Source of the DNA: Oscillospiraceae bacterium
GTDB taxonomy: Bacteria > Bacillota > Clostridia > Oscillospirales > Oscillospiraceae
NCBI GenBank assembly: GCA_015067785.1
Contig: SVLR01000012.1
Coordinates: 1 to 60,313 of the forward strand
Direction: 5' to 3'
Length of the DNA stretch: 60,313 bases
A program made the translations under genes and the position numbers. The notes beneath the pieces are model-generated. The model saw nothing but the letters and a program-made list of their open reading frames with translations. It had not been told where the DNA came from and did not search any database. Positions within the stretch are counted from its first letter, which is position 1. Every line of letters begins with the position of its first letter. This document shows positions 33,182 through 40,754 of this stretch, in pieces.

Positions 33182-33302
33182 CGAGGTCGGCGTTAACCTG
33201 ACCAACGGCTACAACGGTCACCTGACCTCCCGTGAGGCCGGCTCCGTCGGCGGCCAGATGGTCAAGAAGATGATCGAAGCTTACGAGCAGAATATGCAGT
33301 AA
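33108..33302 (+). CDS. Alpha/beta-type small acid-soluble spore protein
   Basis: A 64-residue protein that coats and protects DNA in the dormant spore. The family pattern is complete: NQINVPQAREAMDRFK, the protease-cleavage region around AASE, GVNL, and the second DNA-binding helix GSVGGQMVKKMIEAYE. Start and ribosome site (AAAAAGGAGAG) are clear. It should be read late in the forespore by a sigma-G-type holoenzyme, but I could not place a convincing sigma-G promoter. A terminator follows. Confidence 0.95.
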   Translation: MKNNNQINVPQAREAMDRFKMQAASEVGVNLTNGYNGHLTSREAGSVGGQMVKKMIEAYEQNMQ

Positions 33303-33304
33303 GC

Positions 33305-33342
33305 AAAAAGTCCCCTCCAAACGGAGGGGATTTATCCTTTTT
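33305..33342. terminator. Terminator after the spore-protein gene, also facing nadE
   Basis: TCCCCTCC and GGAGGGGA pair around AAAC, with A and T runs on the two sides, so it can serve both convergent genes. Confidence 0.88.
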
Positions 33343-35245
33343 ACAGGCTTTCTGCTTCGCTGAGCCAAAGAGCGCCGCAGGCATCGCTGGGCATCTTCCA
33401 GTCTGTCCGGGGACTAAAGGACACCGCGCCCACCTTGGGTCCGTCCGGCATGCAGGAGCGCTTAAATTGCTGGGTAAAGAAGCGGCGGTAGAAGGTCACA
33501 AGCCACTTTTTCACCGTTGCGGCATCAAAGGTATCCGCAAAAGCACGGCAGGCCAGGGTATAGACTTTTTTCGGCGCAAAACCGTAGCGCACCACATAAT
33601 AGAGGAAGAAATCGTGAAGTGCGTAAGGACCGACCAGATCCTCTGTCTGCTGGGCAATGTTGCCGCTGGCATCCGGTGGCAGCAGCTCGGGACTGATAGG
33701 CGTGTCTAAAATATCCAAAAGCACATCCTTTGCATTTGCAAAGCGATCGCTCTCCGCCAGCATTTCGATGACAAAACGAATGAGGGTCTTAGGCACAGAG
33801 GCATTGACACCGTACATGCTCATATGGTCACCGTTATAGGTGCACCAGCCCAGCGCCAGCTCACTCAGATCGCCGGTGCCCACCACCATACCACCGCAGA
33901 GACCGGCATAATCCATCAGCACCTGAGTCCGTTCCCGCGCCTGAGAGTTTTCATAGGTGGCATCCAGTTTGCTTGGGTCTTGTCCAATGTCTGCAAAATG
34001 AAGCTTCACCGCTTCCCGAATGGGAATTTCCTTGGTGGTAACCCCCAGCTTTTCCATAAGCGTCAGGGCGTTCTGATAGGTGCGGTCTGTAGTGCCGAAG
34101 CATGGCATCGTAATGCCGTGGACATCCGCGGCAGTTTTCCCGATCCGCGCCATCGCCTCTACCGCTACCAAAAGCGCCAGAGTGGAATCCAGACCGCCGG
34201 AGACACCGATGACCGCCTTTCCGCCTACAGTGCGCAGTCTTTGGGCAAGTCCGCGGACCTGAATTTCAAAGACTTCACGGCAGCGTTCCTGCCGGGCATC
34301 CCGGGTAGAAGGCACAAAAGGCAGCTTGGTCAGCTCATAGCGCGTTCCGTCACTTCTGGGCGCGCCGCCGCAGCAGACAATACGGCAAGGCTGGGCCGCC
34401 ACACCGGCATGGCCGTTTTTCTGCCGCAAATGGCGGAGCTTACCTAAATCACTGTCGCAAACCAGCATATAGCCCGCATCAATAAGATGCTCATTTTCCA
34501 TAAGCACTTTGCCCTTTTCTGCCACGATGCTGTGACCGGAAAAGACCGTGTCCTGGGTAGATTCCGTATAGCCGGCGGAAACCAAAACATAGGTGCAGCA
34601 GTTGGCGGCAGACTGACTGCGCACCAGCTCCTGCCGACGGGCACGCTTGCCTACCAGCTCATTGGAAGCAGAAAGGTTCAGGATCACCTCCGCACCAGCA
34701 GCCACAAGCCTTGCAGAGGGAGATATCGGTCTCCACAAATCTTCACAAATCTCCACACCAAAAACAGTTCCGTCCTCCAAAGAGAACAGCAGATCACTGC
34801 CAAGGGGCACATCCTGCCCGGCGCAGCGCACAGTGGTCACCAGCAGCTTGGATACAGCGGCAAACCACCGGCTCTCGCCCATTTCTCCGGCCAGATAGGT
34901 CTTCGGCACGATGCCGCGAATGACACCATTGGAGATCACCACCGCGCAATTATAAAGCAGTCCCCCAAACCGCAGGGGAACGCCCACCACTACCGTCAGC
35001 GCCGGGTATTTTTTTGTATATGCGGCAATTTTTACAATGCCGTTCTCCGCAGCCCGCAACAGTATATCCTGCAAAAACAGATCTCCGCAGGTGTAGCCGG
35101 TCACAGCCAGCTCCGGGAACAGCACCAGATCGCTGCCTTCGGCCTCAGCCTTGTCCAGCCAAGCGCACAGATCTTCGGTGTTTTTTGCAGGGTCACCTAC
35201 CCGTACCTCAGGTACGACGCAGGCAATGCGAATATAATCCAGCAT
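33341..35245 (-). CDS. nadE: Glutamine-dependent NAD+ synthetase
   Basis: A 634-residue two-domain enzyme that makes NAD+ from deamido-NAD+ and glutamine. Residues 1-290 are the nitrilase-type glutaminase, with the Glu in FPELAVTG, the Lys in PKTYLAGE and the Cys in VEICEDLW. The rest is the ATP-pyrophosphatase synthetase, with GVSGGLDSTLAL. It is read alone, convergent to the spore-protein gene. Confidence 0.96.
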   Translation of the reverse strand: MLDYIRIACVVPEVRVGDPAKNTEDLCAWLDKAEAEGSDLVLFPELAVTGYTCGDLFLQDILLRAAENGIVKIAAYTKKYPALTVVVGVPLRFGGLLYNCAVVISNGVIRGIVPKTYLAGEMGESRWFAAVSKLLVTTVRCAGQDVPLGSDLLFSLEDGTVFGVEICEDLWRPISPSARLVAAGAEVILNLSASNELVGKRARRQELVRSQSAANCCTYVLVSAGYTESTQDTVFSGHSIVAEKGKVLMENEHLIDAGYMLVCDSDLGKLRHLRQKNGHAGVAAQPCRIVCCGGAPRSDGTRYELTKLPFVPSTRDARQERCREVFEIQVRGLAQRLRTVGGKAVIGVSGGLDSTLALLVAVEAMARIGKTAADVHGITMPCFGTTDRTYQNALTLMEKLGVTTKEIPIREAVKLHFADIGQDPSKLDATYENSQARERTQVLMDYAGLCGGMVVGTGDLSELALGWCTYNGDHMSMYGVNASVPKTLIRFVIEMLAESDRFANAKDVLLDILDTPISPELLPPDASGNIAQQTEDLVGPYALHDFFLYYVVRYGFAPKKVYTLACRAFADTFDAATVKKWLVTFYRRFFTQQFKRSCMPDGPKVGAVSFSPRTDWKMPSDACGALWLSEAESL

Positions 35246-35279
35246 AGGTCTTCCTCCCTATTGCAATCAGTATAGCTTT

Positions 35280-35307
35280 ATCATACCACATTTTTTGGAA
35301 AATGCAA
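35280..35307 (-). promoter_or_regulatory. Promoter of nadE
   Basis: On the - strand TTGCAT and TATGAT are 16 bases apart, about 35 bases before the ATG. Confidence 0.6.
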
Positions 35308-35310
35308 CAA

Positions 35311-35343
35311 AATGTCCCGGACAGTTTTCCTGCCCGGGACATT
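35311..35343 (-). terminator. Terminator of the feo operon
   Basis: AATGTCCCGG and CCGGGACATT form a ten-base-pair stem, followed on the - strand by TTGTTGCATTTT. Confidence 0.8.
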
Positions 35344-35347
35344 TCTA

Positions 35348-35518
35348 TCAATGATTACATTCACCGCAAGCGCCGGAACATCCGCCGGATTTGCCGCAAC
35401 TACAGCCATCGGGACAACCGATGCACTTTTGACCGCGTTTTTTTGCTTTTACAATATAGAAAATGGCACCGCCTAAAATAGCTGCAAGAATTACAGCCAC
35501 AATGATATCATCTACCAT
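35348..35518 (-). CDS. FeoB-associated Cys-rich membrane protein
   Basis: A 56-residue protein missed by length cut-offs. It has one N-terminal membrane helix (IIVAVILAAILGGAIFYIV), a KAKKRG stop-transfer, and a cytoplasmic tail with seven cysteines (CIGCPDGCSCGKSGGCSGACGEC). AAAGGAG lies nine bases before the ATG. It begins 22 bases after the feoB stop. Small Cys-rich proteins of this kind are known beside FeoB and are thought to hold iron or assist the transporter; the exact role is not settled. Confidence 0.9.
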   Translation of the reverse strand: MVDDIIVAVILAAILGGAIFYIVKAKKRGQKCIGCPDGCSCGKSGGCSGACGECNH

Positions 35519-35539
35519 CGGTTATCTCTCCTTTATAAT

Positions 35540-37549
35540 TTATTTCCGGCTGCCCGCAAATTCCTTTTTTGTCTTCGCGTTGGAGCGAATCGCAAGCACC
35601 ACAACAACTGCGATAATGCCGGCAACCGCAATAAGACCTGCCACGAAGCCCGTACCGACCGTACCTGCAGTAATCACTGTACCGATTTGATACACAAGGA
35701 AGGATAGCACATAGGCAATGGCGAACTGCAAGCCGATACCTGCAAAGAGCCACTTTTTGCTCTTGATCTCAGAATTCATTGCGCCGATTGCCGCGAAACA
35801 AGGCGGTGTGAACAGATTGAAGATTAGGTAAGCAAGACCAGCCGCCGCCGTAATACCCAGAACAGCTTCACCGTTTCCGGTCTGGAGCAGTTCAAAGTCC
35901 TCATTGACAGCCAGCGCCGTAAATACAGCGCCCAAAGTGCCTACCACCTCTTCCTTTGCAATAAAGCCGGTAACTGCCGCGGCGGCAAGCTGCCACATAC
36001 CAAAGCCCAGAGGGATCAGAAGTACAGCAAAGGGGGTAGCAAGGTCGTGAAGAATGGATTCGGTAGCCTCTACCTCCTGCAGTGTCCAGGAGTAGTTGAG
36101 CATAATGGTAACCGCAGCGTTGCACAGTAAGATAATCGTACCGGCCTTCACTACATAAGACCAGCCGCGGGCGCACATAGACTTAACGGCATTCCAAAGA
36201 GAGGGCACCTTATACTCAGGAAGCTCTATAATAAAGAAAGACTTTCTGTACTTATAGCCGGAGATCCACTTGATGAGCAGCGCGCCCAAAAATACCAAAA
36301 GCAGACCCATAAAGTACATTGCAGGAGCAACCCAGTTGGATTCCGGGAAGAAAAGACCTGCAAACAGAGCGATTACCGGGATCTTTGCACCGCAGGGAAT
36401 GAAGGGCGTAAGCATAGCGGTAGCTCTGCGCTCTCTTTCATCCCGGATGGTACGGCACGCCATAACGCCAGGGATTGCACAGCCAGTGCCTACGACCAGC
36501 GGGATAACGGATTTACCGGACAGACCCACTCTCTTAAAGATAGGATCCAGAACAACAGACACACGAGCCATATAGCCGCAATCCTCCAGCAGCGCCAGCA
36601 AAAAGTACATCACCATAACCAGCGGCAGGAAGCCAACCACAGCACCCACGCCGCCGATGATGCCGTCAATGACGATGGTCTGCAGAATGGGCGCCGTATC
36701 TGCCAGCAGTCCTCCGATCCACTCACCGAACATCTCAATGTAAGTCACAAGACCGGGAACAGTCGTACCATTGGCAAATTCGTAGCCCTCTGCCAACCAC
36801 ACGCCGGGACCCACCTGCGATATCCAGAACACCAGCCACATCACCACAGCAAAAACGGGAATACCGATCAGTGGGTGGGTAATTATGTCATCGATCTTAT
36901 CCTGGAAATTTCGATCCTTTGTAAGCACCTTCCGGGTCTCTACCTTGGCAACGATCTTATTGACAAAAGCGAAGCGCTTCTTATCTGCATCCACAACAGC
37001 CGCCTTACTGTTCAGGTCCACATTGCCCTGATGATAAGGCGCAGTCTGTAGCTTTCCGATCACTGAGACGGCCGCAGCCACCAGCTCCTTCAGACCGTCA
37101 CCTGTGGTAGAAGTGGTGTCCACTACGGGACAACCCAGCTTCTGCGCCAGAGTACCGGCATCAATACTATTTTTCTTCTTCTCATTGATATCGTGCTTGT
37201 TAAGCGCCACAACAACGGGGATCCCCAGCTCTAAAAGCTGGGTCGTAAAGAACAGGCTGCGGCTCAGGTTTGTCGCATCCACGATATTGATAATGACATC
37301 CGGATGCTCATTTTTGACATAAGTACTGGTAACGCTCTCTTCTGATGTAAAAGGCGACATAGAGTAGGCACCCGGCAGGTCCACCGCTGTCAGCTCCATT
37401 TCACCTGCATAGAGCTTCTTAATCGGCGCTTCCTTTTTGTCCACTGTAACGCCTGCCCAGTTGCCTACCTTTTCGTTGCGGCCTGTGAGGGCATTGTACA
37501 TCGTGGTCTTGCCACTATTGGGATTGCCCGCAAACGCAATTCTCATCAT
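35540..37549 (-). CDS. feoB: Ferrous iron transporter FeoB
   Basis: A 669-residue membrane GTPase that imports Fe(II). The N-terminal G domain shows G1 (GNPNSGKTTMYN), G3 (DLPGAYS) and G4 (NKHD). A short spacer leads to a membrane region of two Gate-type halves; PLVVGTGCAIPGVMACRTI and TPFIPCGAKIPVI are typical conserved pore segments. It is read between feoA and the Cys-rich protein. A DtxR-like operator lies just before it. Confidence 0.96.
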   Translation of the reverse strand: MMRIAFAGNPNSGKTTMYNALTGRNEKVGNWAGVTVDKKEAPIKKLYAGEMELTAVDLPGAYSMSPFTSEESVTSTYVKNEHPDVIINIVDATNLSRSLFFTTQLLELGIPVVVALNKHDINEKKKNSIDAGTLAQKLGCPVVDTTSTTGDGLKELVAAAVSVIGKLQTAPYHQGNVDLNSKAAVVDADKKRFAFVNKIVAKVETRKVLTKDRNFQDKIDDIITHPLIGIPVFAVVMWLVFWISQVGPGVWLAEGYEFANGTTVPGLVTYIEMFGEWIGGLLADTAPILQTIVIDGIIGGVGAVVGFLPLVMVMYFLLALLEDCGYMARVSVVLDPIFKRVGLSGKSVIPLVVGTGCAIPGVMACRTIRDERERRATAMLTPFIPCGAKIPVIALFAGLFFPESNWVAPAMYFMGLLLVFLGALLIKWISGYKYRKSFFIIELPEYKVPSLWNAVKSMCARGWSYVVKAGTIILLCNAAVTIMLNYSWTLQEVEATESILHDLATPFAVLLIPLGFGMWQLAAAAVTGFIAKEEVVGTLGAVFTALAVNEDFELLQTGNGEAVLGITAAAGLAYLIFNLFTPPCFAAIGAMNSEIKSKKWLFAGIGLQFAIAYVLSFLVYQIGTVITAGTVGTGFVAGLIAVAGIIAVVVVLAIRSNAKTKKEFAGSRK

Positions 37550-37574
37550 TTATCTCCTCCATATATCCATTGTA

Positions 37575-37590
37575 GTTAGCCTTCGCTAAC
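37575..37590. promoter_or_regulatory. Second GTTAGC-N4-GCTAAC operator, between feoA and feoB
   Basis: GTTAGCCTTCGCTAAC has the same six-base arms as the site before feoA, with a different four-base centre. This conserves arms and not spacer, as expected for a protein-binding site. Confidence 0.7.
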
Positions 37591-37631
37591 TGATAGCGCA
37601 AAATAGGGGCGGCAGCCGGTCCCAGTGCTTT

Positions 37632-37853
37632 TCAGCCGATGAGGATGGCTGCTGCCAATTGATTGTCGATATTATATCTTCCGTCCTTAATAGAAACAGT
37701 ACAACCGCCGCGACGACGGGAGATCACCGTGATGGGCTCACCGCTGTAGCAACCCAAAGAAAACAAGAAGCTATTGAGCTCTTCATCATCGGTATCGATG
37801 GCGGCAACAATATATTCTTTTCCCAGCTCTGCCGCGCACAGATTCATTTTCAT
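37632..37853 (-). CDS. feoA: Ferrous iron transport protein FeoA
   Basis: A 73-residue SH3-like cytoplasmic protein of normal FeoA size, with LCAAELGKEYIVAAI, LGCYSGEPITVI and a final DGRYNIDNQLAAAILI. It is thought to interact with FeoB and modulate uptake. AAGGAG lies before two possible in-frame ATGs six bases apart; I give the first. It is the first gene of the operon. Confidence 0.92.
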   Translation of the reverse strand: MKMNLCAAELGKEYIVAAIDTDDEELNSFLFSLGCYSGEPITVISRRRGGCTVSIKDGRYNIDNQLAAAILIG

Positions 37854-37876
37854 CGATCTCCTTTTTTATCTCAAAA

Positions 37877-37892
37877 GTTAGCATGCGCTAAC
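37877..37892. promoter_or_regulatory. DtxR/IdeR-like operator at the feo promoter
   Basis: GTTAGCATGCGCTAAC is a perfect inverted repeat lying just downstream of the -10 box, about +1 to +16. The TTAG...CTAA arms resemble DtxR-family iron boxes. Binding of an iron-loaded repressor would block transcription. Confidence 0.75.
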
Positions 37893-37899
37893 CTCCAAT

Positions 37900-37928
37900 A
37901 TAATACACCCACTACCCCTCTTTGTCAA
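37900..37928 (-). promoter_or_regulatory. Sigma-A promoter of the feo operon
   Basis: On the - strand a perfect TTGACA and TATTAT are 17 bases apart. Confidence 0.88.
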
Positions 37929-37969
37929 TACTTATTTCAAAATTTATCCAAATATTCCTCCCCAAGCAA

Positions 37970-37996
37970 GACCGCCCCGGGTATCCCGAGGCGGTC
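37970..37996 (-). terminator. Stem-loop at the end of the pilus operon
   Basis: GACCGCC and GGCGGTC, with inner CGGG/CCCG, form a strong hairpin just after the 907-residue protein's stop. The following sequence is only moderately T-rich. Confidence 0.65.
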
Positions 37997-38003
37997 ATAT
38001 GTA

Positions 38004-40727
38004 TTATTTTTTACCGAAGAGCTTTGCAAAGAGATTGCCGGACTTAGGCTTATTCTCTTCCAAGAGTTCTGTCACAGTTGTGAGCATCGGCTCCGCCGCG
38101 TTTGCCAGCACCGCCAGCACCCACTTATCCATACCTCTGCCGTAGTCCTCGCCAAAGCTGTGCAGAAGGGTAGCGATTCCCTCTTTATCTGCGCAGACAA
38201 ACTCCGTCATTGCCGGCTCCGCAGCGCAGGCCCACATCAAATACTGTAAGATCCGCTCTGCTGCGCCGCAGGCCGCGGCAACTGTAAGCTTTGCGCCCGT
38301 CAATTTCGGATCTGCCACTGCCTTGGCGTGAGAATAGCTGTTCTTCGCCTGCTGATACAGCTCTGGGGACAAGAATTTTCGGTCCTTCAGCGCATTTCCG
38401 CAAAGACACCACAATATCCCCTGCTCCGGTGTCTGGATCTCCCAGCTGAGCTGCGTATGAAGCAGGTAGTCTGCCATAGCGCTGTAGTCCCCCTCCTCTT
38501 GCAGAAGGGACCAAAGCGTCCGGAAGGTGTGACCTGCGTCGGCGCTTTCCACCGCCTCTATCAGCTGGCGCAAGGTTGCGATTGCTTTATATACCTCGCT
38601 GTCGCGCAGATAAGAATGGTTCTTGGCATATTGGGTGATGACCTCGATGCCATCCTTACCCAGCTTTACCGAATAGATATCGTTGATCCGTTCCATGATA
38701 CCGGGGTGAATGAACTTATCGCGCAATATCTCCCAAGTGGCAATGCAGCTGCCCGCAAAGCTTGCCTGCAAGCACTCCTCCATCGCCAGCCATTGATAAA
38801 GCGTTGTCTTTTCCGCTTCCGCGCCAAAAAGGGGCTCCACCGCCAGCGTTAAAAGGCCGTCAGTCTTTTCGCCGGGCACTGTCTTAGCGATATAGAGAAG
38901 CATTTCTGTTTTTTCCGCGAGCTTCTTTCCGGAAAGCAGTGCAATATACTCCTCGTGGATCTTCCGTGTGCTCCAATCTCCAAAGGCAAGGGTCACCGCA
39001 AGATCCCGGCAGAAGCCAGGCTCCGCGCAAAGAAGGGGCATCAGCTTATGCTCTTTTTTCTTATAGTCCGCGGAAAGAAGCTCCGTAAGCTTTTCCGCAA
39101 CATAGGTCCGGACCTTTTCATCCTCGACCTTCATCTGCTCGTTGATCCGCGTCACCAGCGCAGCCGCCAGCTTATCGCCCTCCGGCAGCATTTCAAAAAT
39201 GGTCTCATACAGATGCGCTTTCTGCTTTGCCGTCAGGATACTATAATTTGCTGCAGCAATGGCAAGAATTTTCTCCTGAATGGTCGCCGTGCGGATGGTC
39301 AGCATCAGCTTTTCAAAGATGGCATCTTGGGCAGCCTCCGGCTCAGTGGCAAAATGCTGGGCGAAGAAGTCCAAGATTTGTGGCTGCAGGAAGCCACCGT
39401 AATAGACGCGGCAAAGGTCTGCGGTAATGACCGCCTGAATATCTGCATCCTCGCCATCGTAATTGTTCTTTAAGAATGTAAAGAGCTTATCCCGCATTAC
39501 ATCGGTGTGGATCAGCTCCAGCACCACATTCATGACCATCCGCTTGGCAGAGGACATCTCTGCGCCATAGAGCTTGCTTACCTTTGTAAAGATCGTCTTG
39601 GGAATGGCAATGTGCTTTTCAGGGTATCTCTCCAGACACTTATAGGCATTGCGTCTGGATTCCTCACCCAGCGCGGCCCGATATTTTTCATAGCTGGAGA
39701 GGAAGGTAAGTACATCCTCGTCATCAGGCAGAATCCTGTCCTGATCGTAAAGGCCGCTGGCACCGCCGAAAAGGAACACCAGATCGGAAAGGGTCTTGGG
39801 GTTCAGCTTTTCCAGCTCAGGGACTGCGTCCACTGCCTTATCCACGAACCGCAAAAACTCCTCACGGATGGACGCGTCATCCAACAGGGAGTAAAAGAAG
39901 CTTACCGGAATCTTCGCCACCACATCCGCTGCCGGCATACCGGTGACCAGATCTGTGCCGAAATCCACAAAAACGCCCTTGCTGAGGGAGGACTCCGGAC
40001 AGTCTGCGCAAACGCATTTGATCTTTATATGTCCATACTGGGCAGGATCGGTCACATAAGTAACAAAAGAAATGCTCTTGCGCAAATGATAGGGCACCAC
40101 GCTGGTAACCATATTCATCATTTTCAGCGCCTCCAGCGGTGCCTCCTCATCCTTACAGGGCAGCTTAAAATACACCGTTTTGCCTTTGCCGCACAGCGCA
40201 GAGAGTATTGCAAAAAGAAATGCCTTGACCGTCCCCGCATCATAACGCTCCGTAAGGAACTTGGGGTCATCCCCACCGCAGGGCGCATAGTCCTTCTCCG
40301 GGTAATCTGCTGTAGCCGCTTGGGTGGAAAGGTCAAACACCGTCGCATCGGAAATAAACATTGCCGGGTTCAGCAGACTGTTTCCGCTTTGGCAAAAGAC
40401 GGTCTGCTTTTCTTCCTCGGAAAGGATCAGGCTGTGGCAAAGATAGGCGCTGCGCTCACCGGTATAGTCCTTCGGCAGGTAAGAAACACAGCTTTGCACC
40501 AGCTGACCGGACTTGAGACAGCTCTGGCTGTAAACCGCCGGCATACGCCCGGTACGGACAGCCTCCCCGTCCTGCTTGGTCAGCTTATTTTCATAAACGG
40601 CAGAAAGCTCCCGCTCAATAAATTCCCGGCTCAGCCCCTGAGAATGGGCAAAGGTGTCAAAGCCGTCGGCACGGTTATATAAGCTACCTCTGGCAGGCAC
40701 ACGGGAATAAAAATGCTGCTTTGCCAT
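38004..40727 (-). CDS. Large protein of unknown function, possibly GAP1-N2-like at its N terminus
   Basis: A 907-residue soluble protein without signal peptide or membrane helix. The first 230 residues (FYSRVPARGSLYNRADGFDTFA...GLSREFIEREL; later AFLFAILSALCGKGKTVYFKLPC) recall the N-terminal type-2 domain of GTPase-associated protein 1 described in bacterial conflict systems; this is recognition from memory and uncertain. The remaining 600 residues are mainly alpha-helical, with repeated helix pairs like a scaffold. It lies 27 bases after pilB and shares the pilus transcript. No GTPase gene is next to it. A role as a cytoplasmic scaffold or regulator of the pilus machine is one possibility. 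Confidence 0.6.
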   Translation of the reverse strand: MAKQHFYSRVPARGSLYNRADGFDTFAHSQGLSREFIERELSAVYENKLTKQDGEAVRTGRMPAVYSQSCLKSGQLVQSCVSYLPKDYTGERSAYLCHSLILSEEEKQTVFCQSGNSLLNPAMFISDATVFDLSTQAATADYPEKDYAPCGGDDPKFLTERYDAGTVKAFLFAILSALCGKGKTVYFKLPCKDEEAPLEALKMMNMVTSVVPYHLRKSISFVTYVTDPAQYGHIKIKCVCADCPESSLSKGVFVDFGTDLVTGMPAADVVAKIPVSFFYSLLDDASIREEFLRFVDKAVDAVPELEKLNPKTLSDLVFLFGGASGLYDQDRILPDDEDVLTFLSSYEKYRAALGEESRRNAYKCLERYPEKHIAIPKTIFTKVSKLYGAEMSSAKRMVMNVVLELIHTDVMRDKLFTFLKNNYDGEDADIQAVITADLCRVYYGGFLQPQILDFFAQHFATEPEAAQDAIFEKLMLTIRTATIQEKILAIAAANYSILTAKQKAHLYETIFEMLPEGDKLAAALVTRINEQMKVEDEKVRTYVAEKLTELLSADYKKKEHKLMPLLCAEPGFCRDLAVTLAFGDWSTRKIHEEYIALLSGKKLAEKTEMLLYIAKTVPGEKTDGLLTLAVEPLFGAEAEKTTLYQWLAMEECLQASFAGSCIATWEILRDKFIHPGIMERINDIYSVKLGKDGIEVITQYAKNHSYLRDSEVYKAIATLRQLIEAVESADAGHTFRTLWSLLQEEGDYSAMADYLLHTQLSWEIQTPEQGILWCLCGNALKDRKFLSPELYQQAKNSYSHAKAVADPKLTGAKLTVAAACGAAERILQYLMWACAAEPAMTEFVCADKEGIATLLHSFGEDYGRGMDKWVLAVLANAAEPMLTTVTELLEENKPKSGNLFAKLFGKK

Positions 40728-40754
40728 ATCCTTCCTCCTAAAAGTTGGTGGTAA

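Noticed and set aside
30377..33302. Insertion sequence or integrative element bounded by the direct repeats
   Set aside because: No transposase, integrase or terminal inverted repeat was found. The repeats are a piece of a host gene, which fits recombination better.
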